This document shows, in pieces, positions 25,733-34,618 of a stretch of 35,423 nt of DNA. Within the stretch, counting starts at the first letter, position 1. Every line of letters begins with the position of its first letter. The translations under genes and the position numbers were made by a program. The notes beneath the pieces are model-generated. The model worked only from the letters and a program-made list of their open reading frames with translations, searched no databases and was not told the origin of the DNA. This DNA comes from CALMFQ01 sp964495595 (GTDB taxonomy: Bacteria > Pseudomonadota > Gammaproteobacteria > Burkholderiales > SCOH01), in assembly GCA_964495595.1 (NCBI GenBank), contig CAZBWH010000031.1, positions 1 to 35,423 of the forward strand, in the 5' to 3' direction.

Positions 25733-27463
25733 TTACAGGTTGTTCAGTTGTTCCAGAAGATCATGCATTTTCTCAGGATCGTCGCATTTGAGCATCTTGT
25801 TCACCAGCGGCTGAATGTCGACCAGATGGGTGTGGAGCACTTTCTGCTTGACATTCAGAAGATGGGCCGGGTGCATCGAGAATTTGCGCAGTCCTAACCC
25901 CAGCAGCAGCCGGGTCAGTCGAACGTCGCCGGCCATTTCCCCGCAAACCGATACCGGAACCCCCGCCCGGTCGGCCGCCTTGATGGTCTGCGAAATCAGG
26001 TGCAGCACCGCCGGGTGGGTGGGTTCGTAGAGGTGGGCCACCATGTCGTCGGCCCGGTCAACGGCCAGGGTGAACTGGATCAGGTCGTTGGTGCCGATCG
26101 AGACGAACTCCACATGTTTGAGGAAACTGGCGATCATGACTGCTGCTGCGGGGGTTTCGATCATTGCGCCGATCTTGATGTGCCGATTGAACGGGATCCC
26201 TTCGTCGGTCAGGCTCTGCTTGGCCAGTTCGATGTGCATTTTGGCCTGCTGCAGCTCGTGCAGGCTGGACAGCATCGGGATCAGGATTTGCAGGTTGCCA
26301 TATTGCGAGGCACGCAGCAGCGCACGCAACTGGGTACGGAACAGATTGGGTTCAGCCAGGCACAGCCGGATGCCGGTCAGCCCCAGCGCCGGGTTGGCAA
26401 AAGTGCTGTGGGCAGCCCACTTGGGGAGCTTGTCGGCACCAATGTCCACGGTACGGATCGTGACCGGCAGGGTGCCGATCTGCTCCAGCACTTCTTTGTA
26501 GGCAAAAAACTGCTCTTGCTCGCTGGGCAGCGTTTCGCGGCCCAGAAACAGGAATTCGGAACGGAACAGGCCGATGCCGGTGGCGCCGTTGGCCTTGACC
26601 TGTGGCATGTCCAGCGGCAGCTCGATGTTGGCCTGCAGCTCGACTGCTACGCCATCGCGGGTGGTGGGGATGGCGCCCTTGAGGCTTTTCAGGCGGCGTT
26701 TTTCCTGCAGGAACGATTGCTGCCGGCGCTTGTATTCGGCCAGGATTTTTTCGTCCGGCGCAATGACGACAACGCCCTGAATGCCGTCGACAATGATCAG
26801 CTCGCCTTCTTCGATGATCTGGTGAGCGTTGTGCAGCGCCAGTACCGACGGGATATCCAGGCTGCGTGCCAGGATGGCCGTGTGCGAGGTGGCACCGCCA
26901 ACATCGGTGACAAAGGCGCTGACTGCAGCATCCTTGAACAGCACCATGTCGGCCGGGCTGAGCTCGTGGGCCACGACGATGGTGTTTTCCCGTGGCTCGG
27001 CCGGCAATTGGGGCAGGCCTGGCTGGCCGGCCAGGGCCTTGAAAATGCGGTCGACTACCTGAACCACATCGGCGCGCCGCTCGCGCAGATAGGATTCTTC
27101 GATTTCGTCGAATTGCGACAGCAATACATCCAGCTGTTGTTTCAGCGCCCATTCGGCATTGCAGTGCTGGACTTCGATCAGGTGGCGGGGCTCGCGCGAC
27201 AGGGTGGCGTCGTTGAGGATCATGATGTGCAGCGACAGGAACGAACCGAGCTCCGCCGGCGCGTTTTCCGGAATGCTGCCCCACAGCATTTCCAGTTCTT
27301 TGCGTGTTCGCCTTACCGCAGCGTCGAAACGGGCGATTTCGGCCTGAATCTGGCCTTGCGGGATGGCGTAGTGGGCGATATCCACTTCGGTATGCGATAC
27401 CAGGTGTGCATATCCGATTGCAATTCCGCCCACTACCCCGATGCCATGCAGGGTGATGCCCAT
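25733..27463 (-). CDS. ptsI: Phosphoenolpyruvate-protein phosphotransferase, enzyme I
   Basis: This 576-residue soluble enzyme transfers phosphate from PEP to HPr. The HPr-binding and phosphohistidine domain contains GGATSHTAILARS with the active H194. The C-terminal PEP-binding barrel carries GTNDLIQFTLAVDR and the catalytic cysteine in VCGEMAGD. Length is normal for EI. The ATG has AGGA upstream. It lies 106 bp after ptsH, in the order EIIA-HPr-EI. No sugar-specific EIIB or EIIC gene is nearby, so the relay may serve regulation or an unlinked permease. Confidence 0.96.
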   Translation of the reverse strand: MGITLHGIGVVGGIAIGYAHLVSHTEVDIAHYAIPQGQIQAEIARFDAAVRRTRKELEMLWGSIPENAPAELGSFLSLHIMILNDATLSREPRHLIEVQHCNAEWALKQQLDVLLSQFDEIEESYLRERRADVVQVVDRIFKALAGQPGLPQLPAEPRENTIVVAHELSPADMVLFKDAAVSAFVTDVGGATSHTAILARSLDIPSVLALHNAHQIIEEGELIIVDGIQGVVVIAPDEKILAEYKRRQQSFLQEKRRLKSLKGAIPTTRDGVAVELQANIELPLDMPQVKANGATGIGLFRSEFLFLGRETLPSEQEQFFAYKEVLEQIGTLPVTIRTVDIGADKLPKWAAHSTFANPALGLTGIRLCLAEPNLFRTQLRALLRASQYGNLQILIPMLSSLHELQQAKMHIELAKQSLTDEGIPFNRHIKIGAMIETPAAAVMIASFLKHVEFVSIGTNDLIQFTLAVDRADDMVAHLYEPTHPAVLHLISQTIKAADRAGVPVSVCGEMAGDVRLTRLLLGLGLRKFSMHPAHLLNVKQKVLHTHLVDIQPLVNKMLKCDDPEKMHDLLEQLNNL

Positions 27464-27569
27464 GTTGTCCTCACGTTGTCGTGTGTCGTGGCTGGCCAGT
27501 CTTAGCCGGCTGCCTGATTATCTGTGTTGTCTGCCGTTGTGGCCGTGTGGTGCGTTGCCGCAGCCCGGA

Positions 27570-27839
27570 TCATTCGCCTTCACCGAAGCGGTCTTCGATC
27601 AGCTGCACCAGCGCAGCCATGGCGTCAGCCTCGTCCGGGCCGTCGGTTTCCAGGGTGATGAATGATCCCTTGCCGGCTGCCAGCATCATCACGCCCATGA
27701 TGCTTTTGGCGTTGACCCGACGGTCGTTGCGGCTGATCCAGACTTCGGCACTGAAGCGGCAGGCGGTCTGGGTGAGTTTGGACGAGGCCCGGGCGTGCAA
27801 TCCCAGCCGGTTGACGATTTCGATTTCACGCTGCTGCAC
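27570..27839 (-). CDS. ptsH: Phosphocarrier protein HPr
   Basis: This is an 89-residue carrier. The phosphorylated histidine is H15 in LGLHARA, and S46 sits in AKSIMGVMML at the regulatory serine position. The start is taken as GTG 27839, which has GGGGGAA 5-6 nt upstream and places the histidine at the standard residue 15. An ATG 21 bp upstream lies deeper inside the EIIA gene and lacks such a site. It overlaps the EIIA gene by 14 bp. Confidence 0.95.
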   Translation of the reverse strand: MQQREIEIVNRLGLHARASSKLTQTACRFSAEVWISRNDRRVNAKSIMGVMMLAAGKGSFITLETDGPDEADAMAALVQLIEDRFGEGE

Positions 27840-28233
27840 CGTATTCCCCCGGTAATACATAACGGACGCCTTCGAGTCCGCCGGTAATGGCTTTGCTCAC
27901 CACCACCTCCAGCGTCTGGCTGCGGTAGGTCAGGGCGCGTACCAGCATTGGCAAGCTTACCCCGGCAATGGATTCGACGCGGCCAGGCACGACCAGCCGG
28001 CAGGCGACATTGCTGGGTGTGCCGCCGAAGATGTCGGTCAGGACCAGCACGCCATCGCCCTGATCGATTTCGCGTACCAGGAACTGGGCGTGTTCCATGG
28101 TGGATTGCGGGTCGTCGGAGCGGCACACTGCCAGGGTGGCAATGGCCGGAATGTCCGGACCCATGATGTGCTTCGCACATTCCAGCAGGCTGTCGCCCAG
28201 CGTGGCGTGCGTGACCAGTAGTATGCCAATCAT
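27826..28233 (-). CDS. PTS system EIIA component, mannose (Man) family
   Basis: This is a 135-residue single-domain EIIA of the mannose/fructose/sorbose family. MIGILLVTHATLGDSLL carries the phosphorylated H9. VLVLTDIFGGTPSN is the second family signature. It normally passes phosphate to an EIIB, but no EIIB, EIIC or EIID partner is in the window. An ATG 28233 start gives the standard N-terminus; 18 extra codons lie upstream in the same frame and look like leader sequence. In related betaproteobacteria this EIIA heads a short pts operon with HPr and EI, thought to be regulatory. Confidence 0.92.
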   Translation of the reverse strand: MIGILLVTHATLGDSLLECAKHIMGPDIPAIATLAVCRSDDPQSTMEHAQFLVREIDQGDGVLVLTDIFGGTPSNVACRLVVPGRVESIAGVSLPMLVRALTYRSQTLEVVVSKAITGGLEGVRYVLPGEYGAAA

Positions 28234-28265
28234 GATGTTTTCACTTGTCAGGGCAATCTTGTCGG

Positions 28266-28297
28266 CTCCGGCCTTGGAGTCAGGCATCTGGCCGGAG
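28266..28297 (-). repeat. Inverted repeat upstream of the pts genes
   Basis: CTCCGGCC (28266-28273) and GGCCGGAG (28290-28297) form a perfect 8-bp inverted repeat with a 16-base loop, between apbE and the EIIA gene. No T-run follows it on the minus strand. It could be a leader structure or a protein site. Confidence 0.4.
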
Positions 28298-28338
28298 GAT
28301 GAAGCAGCCGTGACATTGCCACAGGCGCCTCGTTCTGG

Positions 28339-29370
28339 CTAGTCAAGCAGCTGGATCGAGGCCGGCTTGTCCAGCCACTGCAGCCTGTCTTGCGCGGCGC
28401 GGCTGAGGTAAACCTTGCCTGCTGCATCGACCAGCAGTATCCAGTTTAGGCCAAACCGGCGCGCATGGCGCATCGCGTGCCCGGTGCCGTCGATAAACAG
28501 TGGCTTGGTGGCTGCGTCGGACACTGCTCCGGCGTCCTCACGTCCCGTTGCGACCACCGTGGCGGCCTGCAGCAGGCGGGCCGGCTGGCCGGTACGTGGG
28601 TCGATCAGGTGACTGAACCGTTGGCCATCCAGCATGAAATAGCGCTGGTAGTCGCCCGAGGTGCCGATGGCTTCGCCGTCGTGGAGCGCCAGCGTCGCCA
28701 TCGGCTGCGGCTTGCGCGGGTGTTGCAGGCCGATGGTCCAGGGAGAGCCGCCTTTGCTGCCGCTGACTTTGACATTGCCACCGATATTCAGCAGCGCATT
28801 GCGGATGCCCAACTGGTGCAACGTCGCGATTTCACGATCCAGCGCCCAGCCCTTGGCAATGCCGCCCAGATCCAGTTGGAGGGCGGGGTTGCGGCTGCGG
28901 ATGCCGTGCGGGTCGATGGTCAGGTCGTCCATGCTGGGCCGGGCTGCCAGCAGGCTGGCAAGGGGGTTGGGCTCCGGGCGATGGGGGGCGAAGGTGTCGG
29001 CATGAAACCCCCACGCGGCCACCAGTTTGCCAATCGCCGGGTTGAACAGCTGCGCCGAGCGACGGGCGTAGTCCTGCGATTGTTGCAGTAGCCGGATCAG
29101 GTCCGGGCTGGCGGATTGCGGGGCCGGGCCTTGGGCAAATCCCTGGTTCAGCCGGGTCAGCTCACCCGGCTGCCAGGCGTGCAGTCGTTGATGCAGCCGG
29201 TCGAGATCGGCCAGGACGGTAGCAGCGGCCTGGCGTGCCTTGGTTTGCGGCTCGCCCCAGATGGCGATTTCCACCCGGGTGCCGAATACGTAGCTTTCCT
29301 GGGTGTAAGGGGGCTCGGGCTTGCTGCAGCCGGCCAGCCATAGCGCGACCAGAATCACCAGCCAGCGCAT
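28339..29370 (-). CDS. apbE: FAD:protein FMN transferase, lipoprotein
   Basis: This is a 343-residue ApbE-family protein that attaches FMN covalently to a threonine in target flavoproteins such as Na+-NQR or Rnf subunits. The N-terminus is a lipoprotein signal with lipobox LAGC (C15), so it acts in the periplasm anchored to a membrane. Family motifs are LDLGGIAKGWALD (166-178), NIGGNVKVSG (195-204), and a later HLIDPRTGQPA segment. The start overlaps the gshB stop by one base. None of its usual flavoprotein targets is encoded in the window. Confidence 0.94.
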   Translation of the reverse strand: MRWLVILVALWLAGCSKPEPPYTQESYVFGTRVEIAIWGEPQTKARQAAATVLADLDRLHQRLHAWQPGELTRLNQGFAQGPAPQSASPDLIRLLQQSQDYARRSAQLFNPAIGKLVAAWGFHADTFAPHRPEPNPLASLLAARPSMDDLTIDPHGIRSRNPALQLDLGGIAKGWALDREIATLHQLGIRNALLNIGGNVKVSGSKGGSPWTIGLQHPRKPQPMATLALHDGEAIGTSGDYQRYFMLDGQRFSHLIDPRTGQPARLLQAATVVATGREDAGAVSDAATKPLFIDGTGHAMRHARRFGLNWILLVDAAGKVYLSRAAQDRLQWLDKPASIQLLD

Positions 29371-30308
29371 TACTGCCCGCGCTCCAGCGCGTCGACGAAC
29401 ATCGCCGCGACATCAAAGCCGCTTTGCTGGCTGATTTCCTGAAAGCAGGTCGGGCTGGTGACGTTGATTTCGGTCAGATAATTGCCGATGACATCCAGCC
29501 CCACCAGCAACAGCCCTTGTGCTTTAAGCTGAGGGCCGAGCGTACGGGCGATCTGCTCGTCGCGTTTCGACAAGGGTTGCGCCATGCCCTTGCCACCAGC
29601 AGCCAGGTTGCCACGGGTTTCGCCTTGCTGCGGGATCCGCGCCAGACAGAACGGCACCGGCTCGCCGTCGATCAGCAGGATGCGCTTGTCGCCGTGAATG
29701 ATCTGTGGAATGTAGCGCTGCGCCATCATCGTCCGTGTGCCGCCTTGCATCTGGGTTTCCAGAATTGAGCCCAGATTCGGGTCGCTTGGCGTCAGGCGGA
29801 AAATACCCATCCCGCCCATGCCGTCCAGCGGCTTGAGGATAACGTCGCCGTGTTCGGCGGCGAATTCGCGTACCTGTTGCGGCTCGCGTGTCACCAGCGT
29901 GGGGGCGGTGAATTCGCTGAACTGCAGGATCGCCAGCTTTTCGTTGAAATCGCGCAATGCCTGCGGCTGGTTGTAGACCTTCGCGCCCTGGCGTTCGGCC
30001 GCCTGCAGCAGGTGGGTCGCGTAGAGGTATTCCATGTCGAACGGTGGGTCCTTGCGCATCAGCACGGCGTCGAATTCGCGCAGTGGCGTGGTGCAGGTGG
30101 CGCCAAGCCTGTACCAGTGCGGGCTGTCGCCGGTCAGCTGCAGCTCGCGGTGACTGGCTTGTACCACGCCGTCGCGGACAAACAGCTCGTGCTGCTCCAG
30201 AACGATCAGCGTGTGGCCGCGCCGGGCGGCTTCGCGCATGATTGCGACGGTGGAGTCCTTGTAGGTTTTCAGGCTGTCGAGCGGGTCGAGAAGGATGGCG
30301 AGTCGCAT
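29370..30308 (-). CDS. gshB: Glutathione synthetase
   Basis: This 312-residue ATP-grasp ligase joins gamma-glutamylcysteine to glycine. RKDPPFDMEY (85-94) is the substrate-loop signature. LKPLDGMGGMGIF (158-170) is the ATP-grasp glycine-rich loop. RILLIDGEP (209-217) and RGNLAAGG (232-239) complete the family pattern. Length matches E. coli GshB. It begins 9 bp after the gshA stop on the same strand, so the whole glutathione pathway is one transcript. Confidence 0.97.
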   Translation of the reverse strand: MRLAILLDPLDSLKTYKDSTVAIMREAARRGHTLIVLEQHELFVRDGVVQASHRELQLTGDSPHWYRLGATCTTPLREFDAVLMRKDPPFDMEYLYATHLLQAAERQGAKVYNQPQALRDFNEKLAILQFSEFTAPTLVTREPQQVREFAAEHGDVILKPLDGMGGMGIFRLTPSDPNLGSILETQMQGGTRTMMAQRYIPQIIHGDKRILLIDGEPVPFCLARIPQQGETRGNLAAGGKGMAQPLSKRDEQIARTLGPQLKAQGLLLVGLDVIGNYLTEINVTSPTCFQEISQQSGFDVAAMFVDALERGQ

Positions 30309-30317
30309 CGGCGGCTT

Positions 30318-31607
30318 TCAGGCGAGGGTGAGTTCGGCCGGGGCGGTCTGTTCGATTTCCAGTGACGCTGCCAGCAGCGCCAGCCGTGCAATGACGCCGT
30401 AGGCATAGAAGCGGTTTGGCGGGCAGTCAGGCTCGGCGCAGCAGTCGGGTAGGGTGCAGGGGATTTCGAACGCCAGCGGCTCGAAGTGCATGCCCGGTGC
30501 GTTGAGGTTCTCGTCCGGGCCGCGTTCGGTGTGGACGCGGTAAAAGCCCCCCACCACGTAGCGGTCGATCATGTATACCACTGGCTCGGCAACGGCATCG
30601 TGCAAGTTTTCAAAGGTGTATACCCCTTCCTGCACGATCACTTCATGCACTTGCTGCCCCTCTTTGACTACGGCCATCTTGTTACGCTGGCGCCGGTTCA
30701 GCCCAATGACTTCGCTGGCATCCTTGACGCTCATCACCCCCATGCCGTAGGTGCCGGAGTTGGCCTTCACAATGACATACGGCTGCGCAGCGATGCCGTA
30801 ATCGTGGTATTTGGCACGGATGCGGGTCAGCAGTGAATCGACTTTTTCTGCCAGGCATTCCTCTCCCAGCCGCTCCTGGAAATTGATCCGGTCACAGCGG
30901 GCGAAATAAGGGTTGATCAGCCACGGGTCGATGTCGAGCAGATCGGCAAACTGGCCGGCGACCTGGTCATAAGCGGCAAAGTGGCTGGTTTTCTTGCGTG
31001 TCGACCAGCCGGCGTGCAGGGGCGGCAGCAGGGCCTGCGTGATGCCTTCTAGTTGTGGCGGAATGCCGGCGGACAGGTCGTTGTTCAGCAACACGATGCA
31101 CGGGTCGAAGCCTTCGACACTGACGCGATTCCCGTTGCGGCGCAGCGGCTCGACCAGCAGTTCGCGCCCATCGGGCAGGGAGAGCGGGGTGGGTGCGGTA
31201 ATCTCGGGCGACAGGCTCGCCAGCCGGACATTCAGCCCGGCCTGTTGCAGGATGTAGCGTAACGAGGCCAAGTTTTGCAGGTAAAACTGGTTGCGGGTGT
31301 GGTTTTCCGGAATCAGCAGCAGATTCCGTGCATCGGGGCAGATCTTGTCAAGCGCTGCCTGGGTGGCCTGCACGCACAGCGGATGAAAGTCCGGATTCAG
31401 GTTGTTAAATCCGCCTGGAAACAGGTTCATGTCGACCGGCGCCAGCTTGAATCCGGCGTTGCGCAGGTCGACCGAGCCGTAAAAAGGCGGGGAATGGTCT
31501 TGCCAGCGGGTGCGAAACCAGTGCTCGATGCGCGGCATGGCATCCAGGATGCGGCGTTCCAGATCGAGGATCGGGCCGGTCAGTGCGGTGGTCAGGTGAG
31601 GCACCAT
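30318..31607 (-). CDS. gshA: Glutamate-cysteine ligase, betaproteobacterial type
   Basis: This 429-residue protein is the first enzyme of glutathione synthesis. It resembles the proteobacterial GshA family distinct from the E. coli enzyme (the type named after Acidithiobacillus). Recognisable segments are MNLFPGGFNNLNPDFHPL, LLLIPENHTRNQFYLQNL, and VKANSGTYGMGVMSVKDASEV, the last an ATP-grasp-like loop. The ATG has AAAGGAC upstream. It is the first gene of the long minus-strand run gshA-gshB-apbE-EIIA-ptsH-ptsI-waaQ-waaG and is divergent from an acyl-CoA synthetase. Confidence 0.92.
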   Translation of the reverse strand: MVPHLTTALTGPILDLERRILDAMPRIEHWFRTRWQDHSPPFYGSVDLRNAGFKLAPVDMNLFPGGFNNLNPDFHPLCVQATQAALDKICPDARNLLLIPENHTRNQFYLQNLASLRYILQQAGLNVRLASLSPEITAPTPLSLPDGRELLVEPLRRNGNRVSVEGFDPCIVLLNNDLSAGIPPQLEGITQALLPPLHAGWSTRKKTSHFAAYDQVAGQFADLLDIDPWLINPYFARCDRINFQERLGEECLAEKVDSLLTRIRAKYHDYGIAAQPYVIVKANSGTYGMGVMSVKDASEVIGLNRRQRNKMAVVKEGQQVHEVIVQEGVYTFENLHDAVAEPVVYMIDRYVVGGFYRVHTERGPDENLNAPGMHFEPLAFEIPCTLPDCCAEPDCPPNRFYAYGVIARLALLAASLEIEQTAPAELTLA

Positions 31608-31768
31608 GAGACGTCCTTTGGCGGGGTCAATCGGTAAAACATGGGGTGTTGCCAGCCGAAAATCAAGCCGGCAGGTTCAATCCCTTGTCGCGCCAGGGGT
31701 TTGCGCCTATCACTCAACCTGGAGCCCGGCGATTGTACGGGCAATGGATCATGTCTTGGGGAGGGGCG

Positions 31769-33391
31769 ATGTACTCACAACATCTGGATCGCAATCCGGC
31801 CAATTTCGTGCCGATGACACCGCTGGATTTCATCGAGCGGACGGCGGCGACATTCCCGCAGCGCACGGCTATCGTGCATGGCGCTCTGCGGCAGGACTGG
31901 GCCACCACCCTGCGCCGTTGCCGCCAACTGGCATCGGCACTGCAGCGGCTGGGGGTCGGGCGGGGCGATACGGTGTCGGTGATGTTGCCCAACACCCCGC
32001 CGATGGTCGAGGTGCATTTTGGTGTGCCCATGTCCGGCGCGGTGCTGAACGCGCTGAACACCAGACTGGAGGCCGAATCGCTGGCGTTCATGCTCGACCA
32101 TGCCCAGGCGCGGGTGCTGCTGGTGGACGCTGAATTTGCTCCGGTGATGCGCCAGGCGCTCAGTCGCTGCCAGGTCAGGCCGCTGGTGATCGACGTGAGC
32201 GACCCGGAGTATCCGCTCACCAGTGAACCGCTGGGCGATCAGGAGTACGAATCGCTGGTGGCCAGCGGCGACGCGGATTTTGTCTGGCAGCTGCCGCAGG
32301 ACGAATTCGACGCCATCTGCCTCAACTACACCTCCGGCACCACCGGCAACCCCAAGGGTGTGGTGTACCACCATCGCGGCGCATACCTGAACGCGGTCAG
32401 CAATATTCTGGAATGGGACATGCCGCGCCATCCGGTTTATCTGTGGACGCTGCCGATGTTTCACTGCAACGGTTGGTGTTTCCCGTGGACCATCGCCGCC
32501 CGGGCGGGGGTCAATGTCTGCCTGCGCAAGATCGACCCTGCGCTGGTGTTCGAGCTGATCCGCTCGGAGGGCGTCAGCCATTACTGCGGCGCCCCGATCG
32601 TGCACAACATGCTGCTCAGCGCCCCGCCAGCGTTGCGCGCCGGCATCACGCACACTGTCCGGGCAATGGTGGCAGGCGCCGCGCCGCCAGCAGCGGTGAT
32701 CGAGGGCATGGAGCAGATGGGGTTCGACATTACCCATGTTTACGGGCTGACCGAAACCTACGGCCCGGCCGCTGTCTGCGCCCGACAGGAGGCGTGGCAG
32801 CAACTGCCGGTAGGCGAGCGGGCGCGGCTGAATGCACGGCAAGGGGTGCGCTACCATCTGCAGGCCGGGATGGATGTGCTCGACCCGCAGACCATGCAGC
32901 CCGTGCCGCGTGATGGCCAGACGATGGGCGAGGTGATGTTCCGTGGCAACATCGCCATGAAAGGCTATCTGAAAAATCCCAAAGCGACCGACGAAGCGTT
33001 TGCCGGCGGCTGGTTTCACAGCGGCGATCTGGCGGTGGTCGAGCCAGATGGCTATGTCAGGATCAAGGACCGCAGCAAGGACATCATCATTTCCGGCGGC
33101 GAGAACATTTCCAGTATCGAGGTGGAAGACGTGCTGTATCGCCATCCGGCCGTGATGGTAGCGGCCGTGGTCGCGCGGCCTGACCCGAAATGGGGCGAAA
33201 CGCCGTGTGCGTACATCGAATTGCGTTCAGGCTTCCAGGTCAGCACCGATGAAATCATTGCCCACTGCCGGGCACAGCTGGCGGGGTTCAAAGTGCCCAA
33301 GACGGTGATCTTTTGTGACATTCCCAAAACCTCGACCGGCAAGGTGCAGAAATTCGAGCTGCGCAAGCGCACCGGCCATGATGGCCAGTAA
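31769..33391 (+). CDS. Acyl-CoA synthetase (AMP-forming), DmdB-like
   Basis: This is a 540-residue adenylate-forming ligase. The ATP loop YTSGTTGNPKGV is at 187-198, GLTETYGPA at 326-334, then HSGDLAVVEPDGYVRIKDRSKD and the catalytic lysine K525 in TSTGKVQKF. Start ATG 31769 has a strong GGGGAGGGGC site; the frame is open further upstream without support. It most resembles ligases for short and medium acyl or methylmercaptopropionyl acids, but the substrate cannot be set from sequence. The fadH gene lies 1.3 kb downstream on the same strand, which fits fatty-acid degradation. Confidence 0.9.
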   Translation: MYSQHLDRNPANFVPMTPLDFIERTAATFPQRTAIVHGALRQDWATTLRRCRQLASALQRLGVGRGDTVSVMLPNTPPMVEVHFGVPMSGAVLNALNTRLEAESLAFMLDHAQARVLLVDAEFAPVMRQALSRCQVRPLVIDVSDPEYPLTSEPLGDQEYESLVASGDADFVWQLPQDEFDAICLNYTSGTTGNPKGVVYHHRGAYLNAVSNILEWDMPRHPVYLWTLPMFHCNGWCFPWTIAARAGVNVCLRKIDPALVFELIRSEGVSHYCGAPIVHNMLLSAPPALRAGITHTVRAMVAGAAPPAAVIEGMEQMGFDITHVYGLTETYGPAAVCARQEAWQQLPVGERARLNARQGVRYHLQAGMDVLDPQTMQPVPRDGQTMGEVMFRGNIAMKGYLKNPKATDEAFAGGWFHSGDLAVVEPDGYVRIKDRSKDIIISGGENISSIEVEDVLYRHPAVMVAAVVARPDPKWGETPCAYIELRSGFQVSTDEIIAHCRAQLAGFKVPKTVIFCDIPKTSTGKVQKFELRKRTGHDGQ

Positions 33392-33500
33392 CCCGGTTGC
33401 AGCCGGCGGCGCGTGCGCAAACATTCATCAAGCCGTGGCACAATGTCCGGATGGACACACGATCACTACTGATGGCCGGATGAGGGGAGAGGAAACAGGA

Positions 33501-34352
33501 ATGAGGTTTTCATTGCGTACGCTAATCGTCGCAGCAGGATTGCTGCTGGCAGGGCTGCCAGTGGTCGCAGCCGATTTTGCCCAGGGGCTGGCTGCGTTCG
33601 ATCGTCAGGATTACCCGACCGCACTCAACGAGTGGGAGCCACTGGCGCAGCAAGGCATGGCCGAAGCCCAGTACAACCTGGGGGTGATGCATACCCGTGG
33701 GCTGGGCGTTGAGCAGGACTACCGTCGTGCGGTTGAGTGGTACCGCCGCGCCGCCGAGCAGGGCGATGCCAGTGCCCAGAACAATCTGGGTGTGATGTAT
33801 GCCGACGGGCTGGGCGTTCGCCAGGACGACCGTACTGCCGTCGAATGGTACCGCAAGGCCGCCGAGCAGGGCGACGATGAGGCCGCATACAATCTGGCCC
33901 TGATGTATGACAGCGGCCGGGGCATCGCGCAGGACTACCGGCAGGCCGCGCACTGGTACCGCAAGGCCGCCGAACAGGGCAACGCAGCCGCCCAATACAA
34001 TCTGGGCGTGATGTACGACAACGGCCAGGGGTTGCCGCAGGACTTCCTCCATGCCGTCGAGTGGTATCGCAAGGCTGCCAACCAGATGCATCCCGCCGCG
34101 ATCAACAATCTCGGCTACCTGTATTTTCATGGCAATGGCGTGGCTCCGAGCGCGGTGATTGCCTACGCCCTGTATAACTTGGCCGCAGCCGACGAACTAT
34201 CGGAAACTGCCAGCGCCAACCGCACCGAGGTTGCCCAGACCATGAGCGCCAGGGAAATCAGCGCCGCCCAGGCGCTGACCCGCGAACTGGCCAAGCCCGG
34301 CAATCTGCTGAAGGCGCTCGATCAATGGGTGCGCCGCAACCCCGGCCGCTGA
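33501..34352 (+). CDS. Secreted Sel1-repeat (TPR-like) protein
   Basis: This is a 283-residue protein with a signal peptide (about residues 1-23) and then five consecutive Sel1-like repeats of exactly 36 residues starting near 55, 91, 127, 163 and 199. Each has the pattern A.YNLG.MY..G.G..QD...A..WYRKAAEQG. A non-repeat C-terminal helix region of about 60 residues follows. Such solenoids bind other proteins in the periplasm; the partner is unknown. ATG 33501 has GAGGAAACAGGA upstream. The frame is open further upstream, but that part overlaps the preceding gene's end and lacks family similarity. Confidence 0.9.
   Translation: MRFSLRTLIVAAGLLLAGLPVVAADFAQGLAAFDRQDYPTALNEWEPLAQQGMAEAQYNLGVMHTRGLGVEQDYRRAVEWYRRAAEQGDASAQNNLGVMYADGLGVRQDDRTAVEWYRKAAEQGDDEAAYNLALMYDSGRGIAQDYRQAAHWYRKAAEQGNAAAQYNLGVMYDNGQGLPQDFLHAVEWYRKAANQMHPAAINNLGYLYFHGNGVAPSAVIAYALYNLAAADELSETASANRTEVAQTMSAREISAAQALTRELAKPGNLLKALDQWVRRNPGR
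33669..34176 (+). repeat. 108-bp tandem coding repeats of the Sel1 gene
   Basis: Five near-copies of a 108-bp unit occur. The anchor CAGTACAAC, CAGAACAAT, GCATACAAT, CAATACAAT, ATCAACAAT recurs at 33669, 33777, 33885, 33993 and 34101, exactly 108 bp apart. It matches the 36-residue protein repeat. Confidence 0.85.
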
Positions 34353-34442
34353 TGCCCGACCCGGCCTGCAGGCCGCATCCATACTGCCTTGCAGGCCGGT
34401 CTGCAGGCAGCAACCAGAGCGGCGTACAGCCCGACGGCCACC

Positions 34443-34470
34443 CGGCGGCAGCCCTATGCCGCCGCTTTTA
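34443..34470 (+). terminator. Intrinsic terminator of the Sel1 gene
   Basis: CGGCGGC (34443-34449) pairs with GCCGCCG (34458-34464) across an 8-base loop and is followed by CTTTTA. It stands about 90 bp after the stop codon. Confidence 0.65.
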
Positions 34471-34535
34471 CCCCTACCTGATTGCACCGTAAGCCCTTGG
34501 CGTGATCGTGCCTGCCGCGGCATGCCCGGACTGCC

Positions 34536-34557
34536 TGCCGGATTCATCGGCATTTTT
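34536..34557 (+). terminator. Second intrinsic terminator-like hairpin
   Basis: TGCCG-GATTCAT-CGGCA followed directly by TTTTT. The stem is short but the T-run is good; it would back up the hairpin about 70 bp upstream and insulate fadH. Confidence 0.5.
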
Positions 34558-34618
34558 CCGAGGGTGTTCTTGCGGATTGATCAAACGCACCCTAAAACCA
34601 GCAAGAGCAGCAGGGCGA

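Noticed and set aside
26000..27505. A 501-codon open frame on the plus strand opposite ptsI
   Set aside because: It is the antisense shadow of enzyme I, with no motif or start signal.
33440..33500. A sigma54-like TGGCAC site before the Sel1 gene
   Set aside because: TGGCAC is present, but the -12 TTGC element is not at the required spacing.
33522..34130. A repetitive 202-codon minus-strand frame opposite the Sel1 gene
   Set aside because: Its repeats are only the mirror of the Sel1 repeats; the plus-strand protein has a signal peptide and a ribosome binding site.
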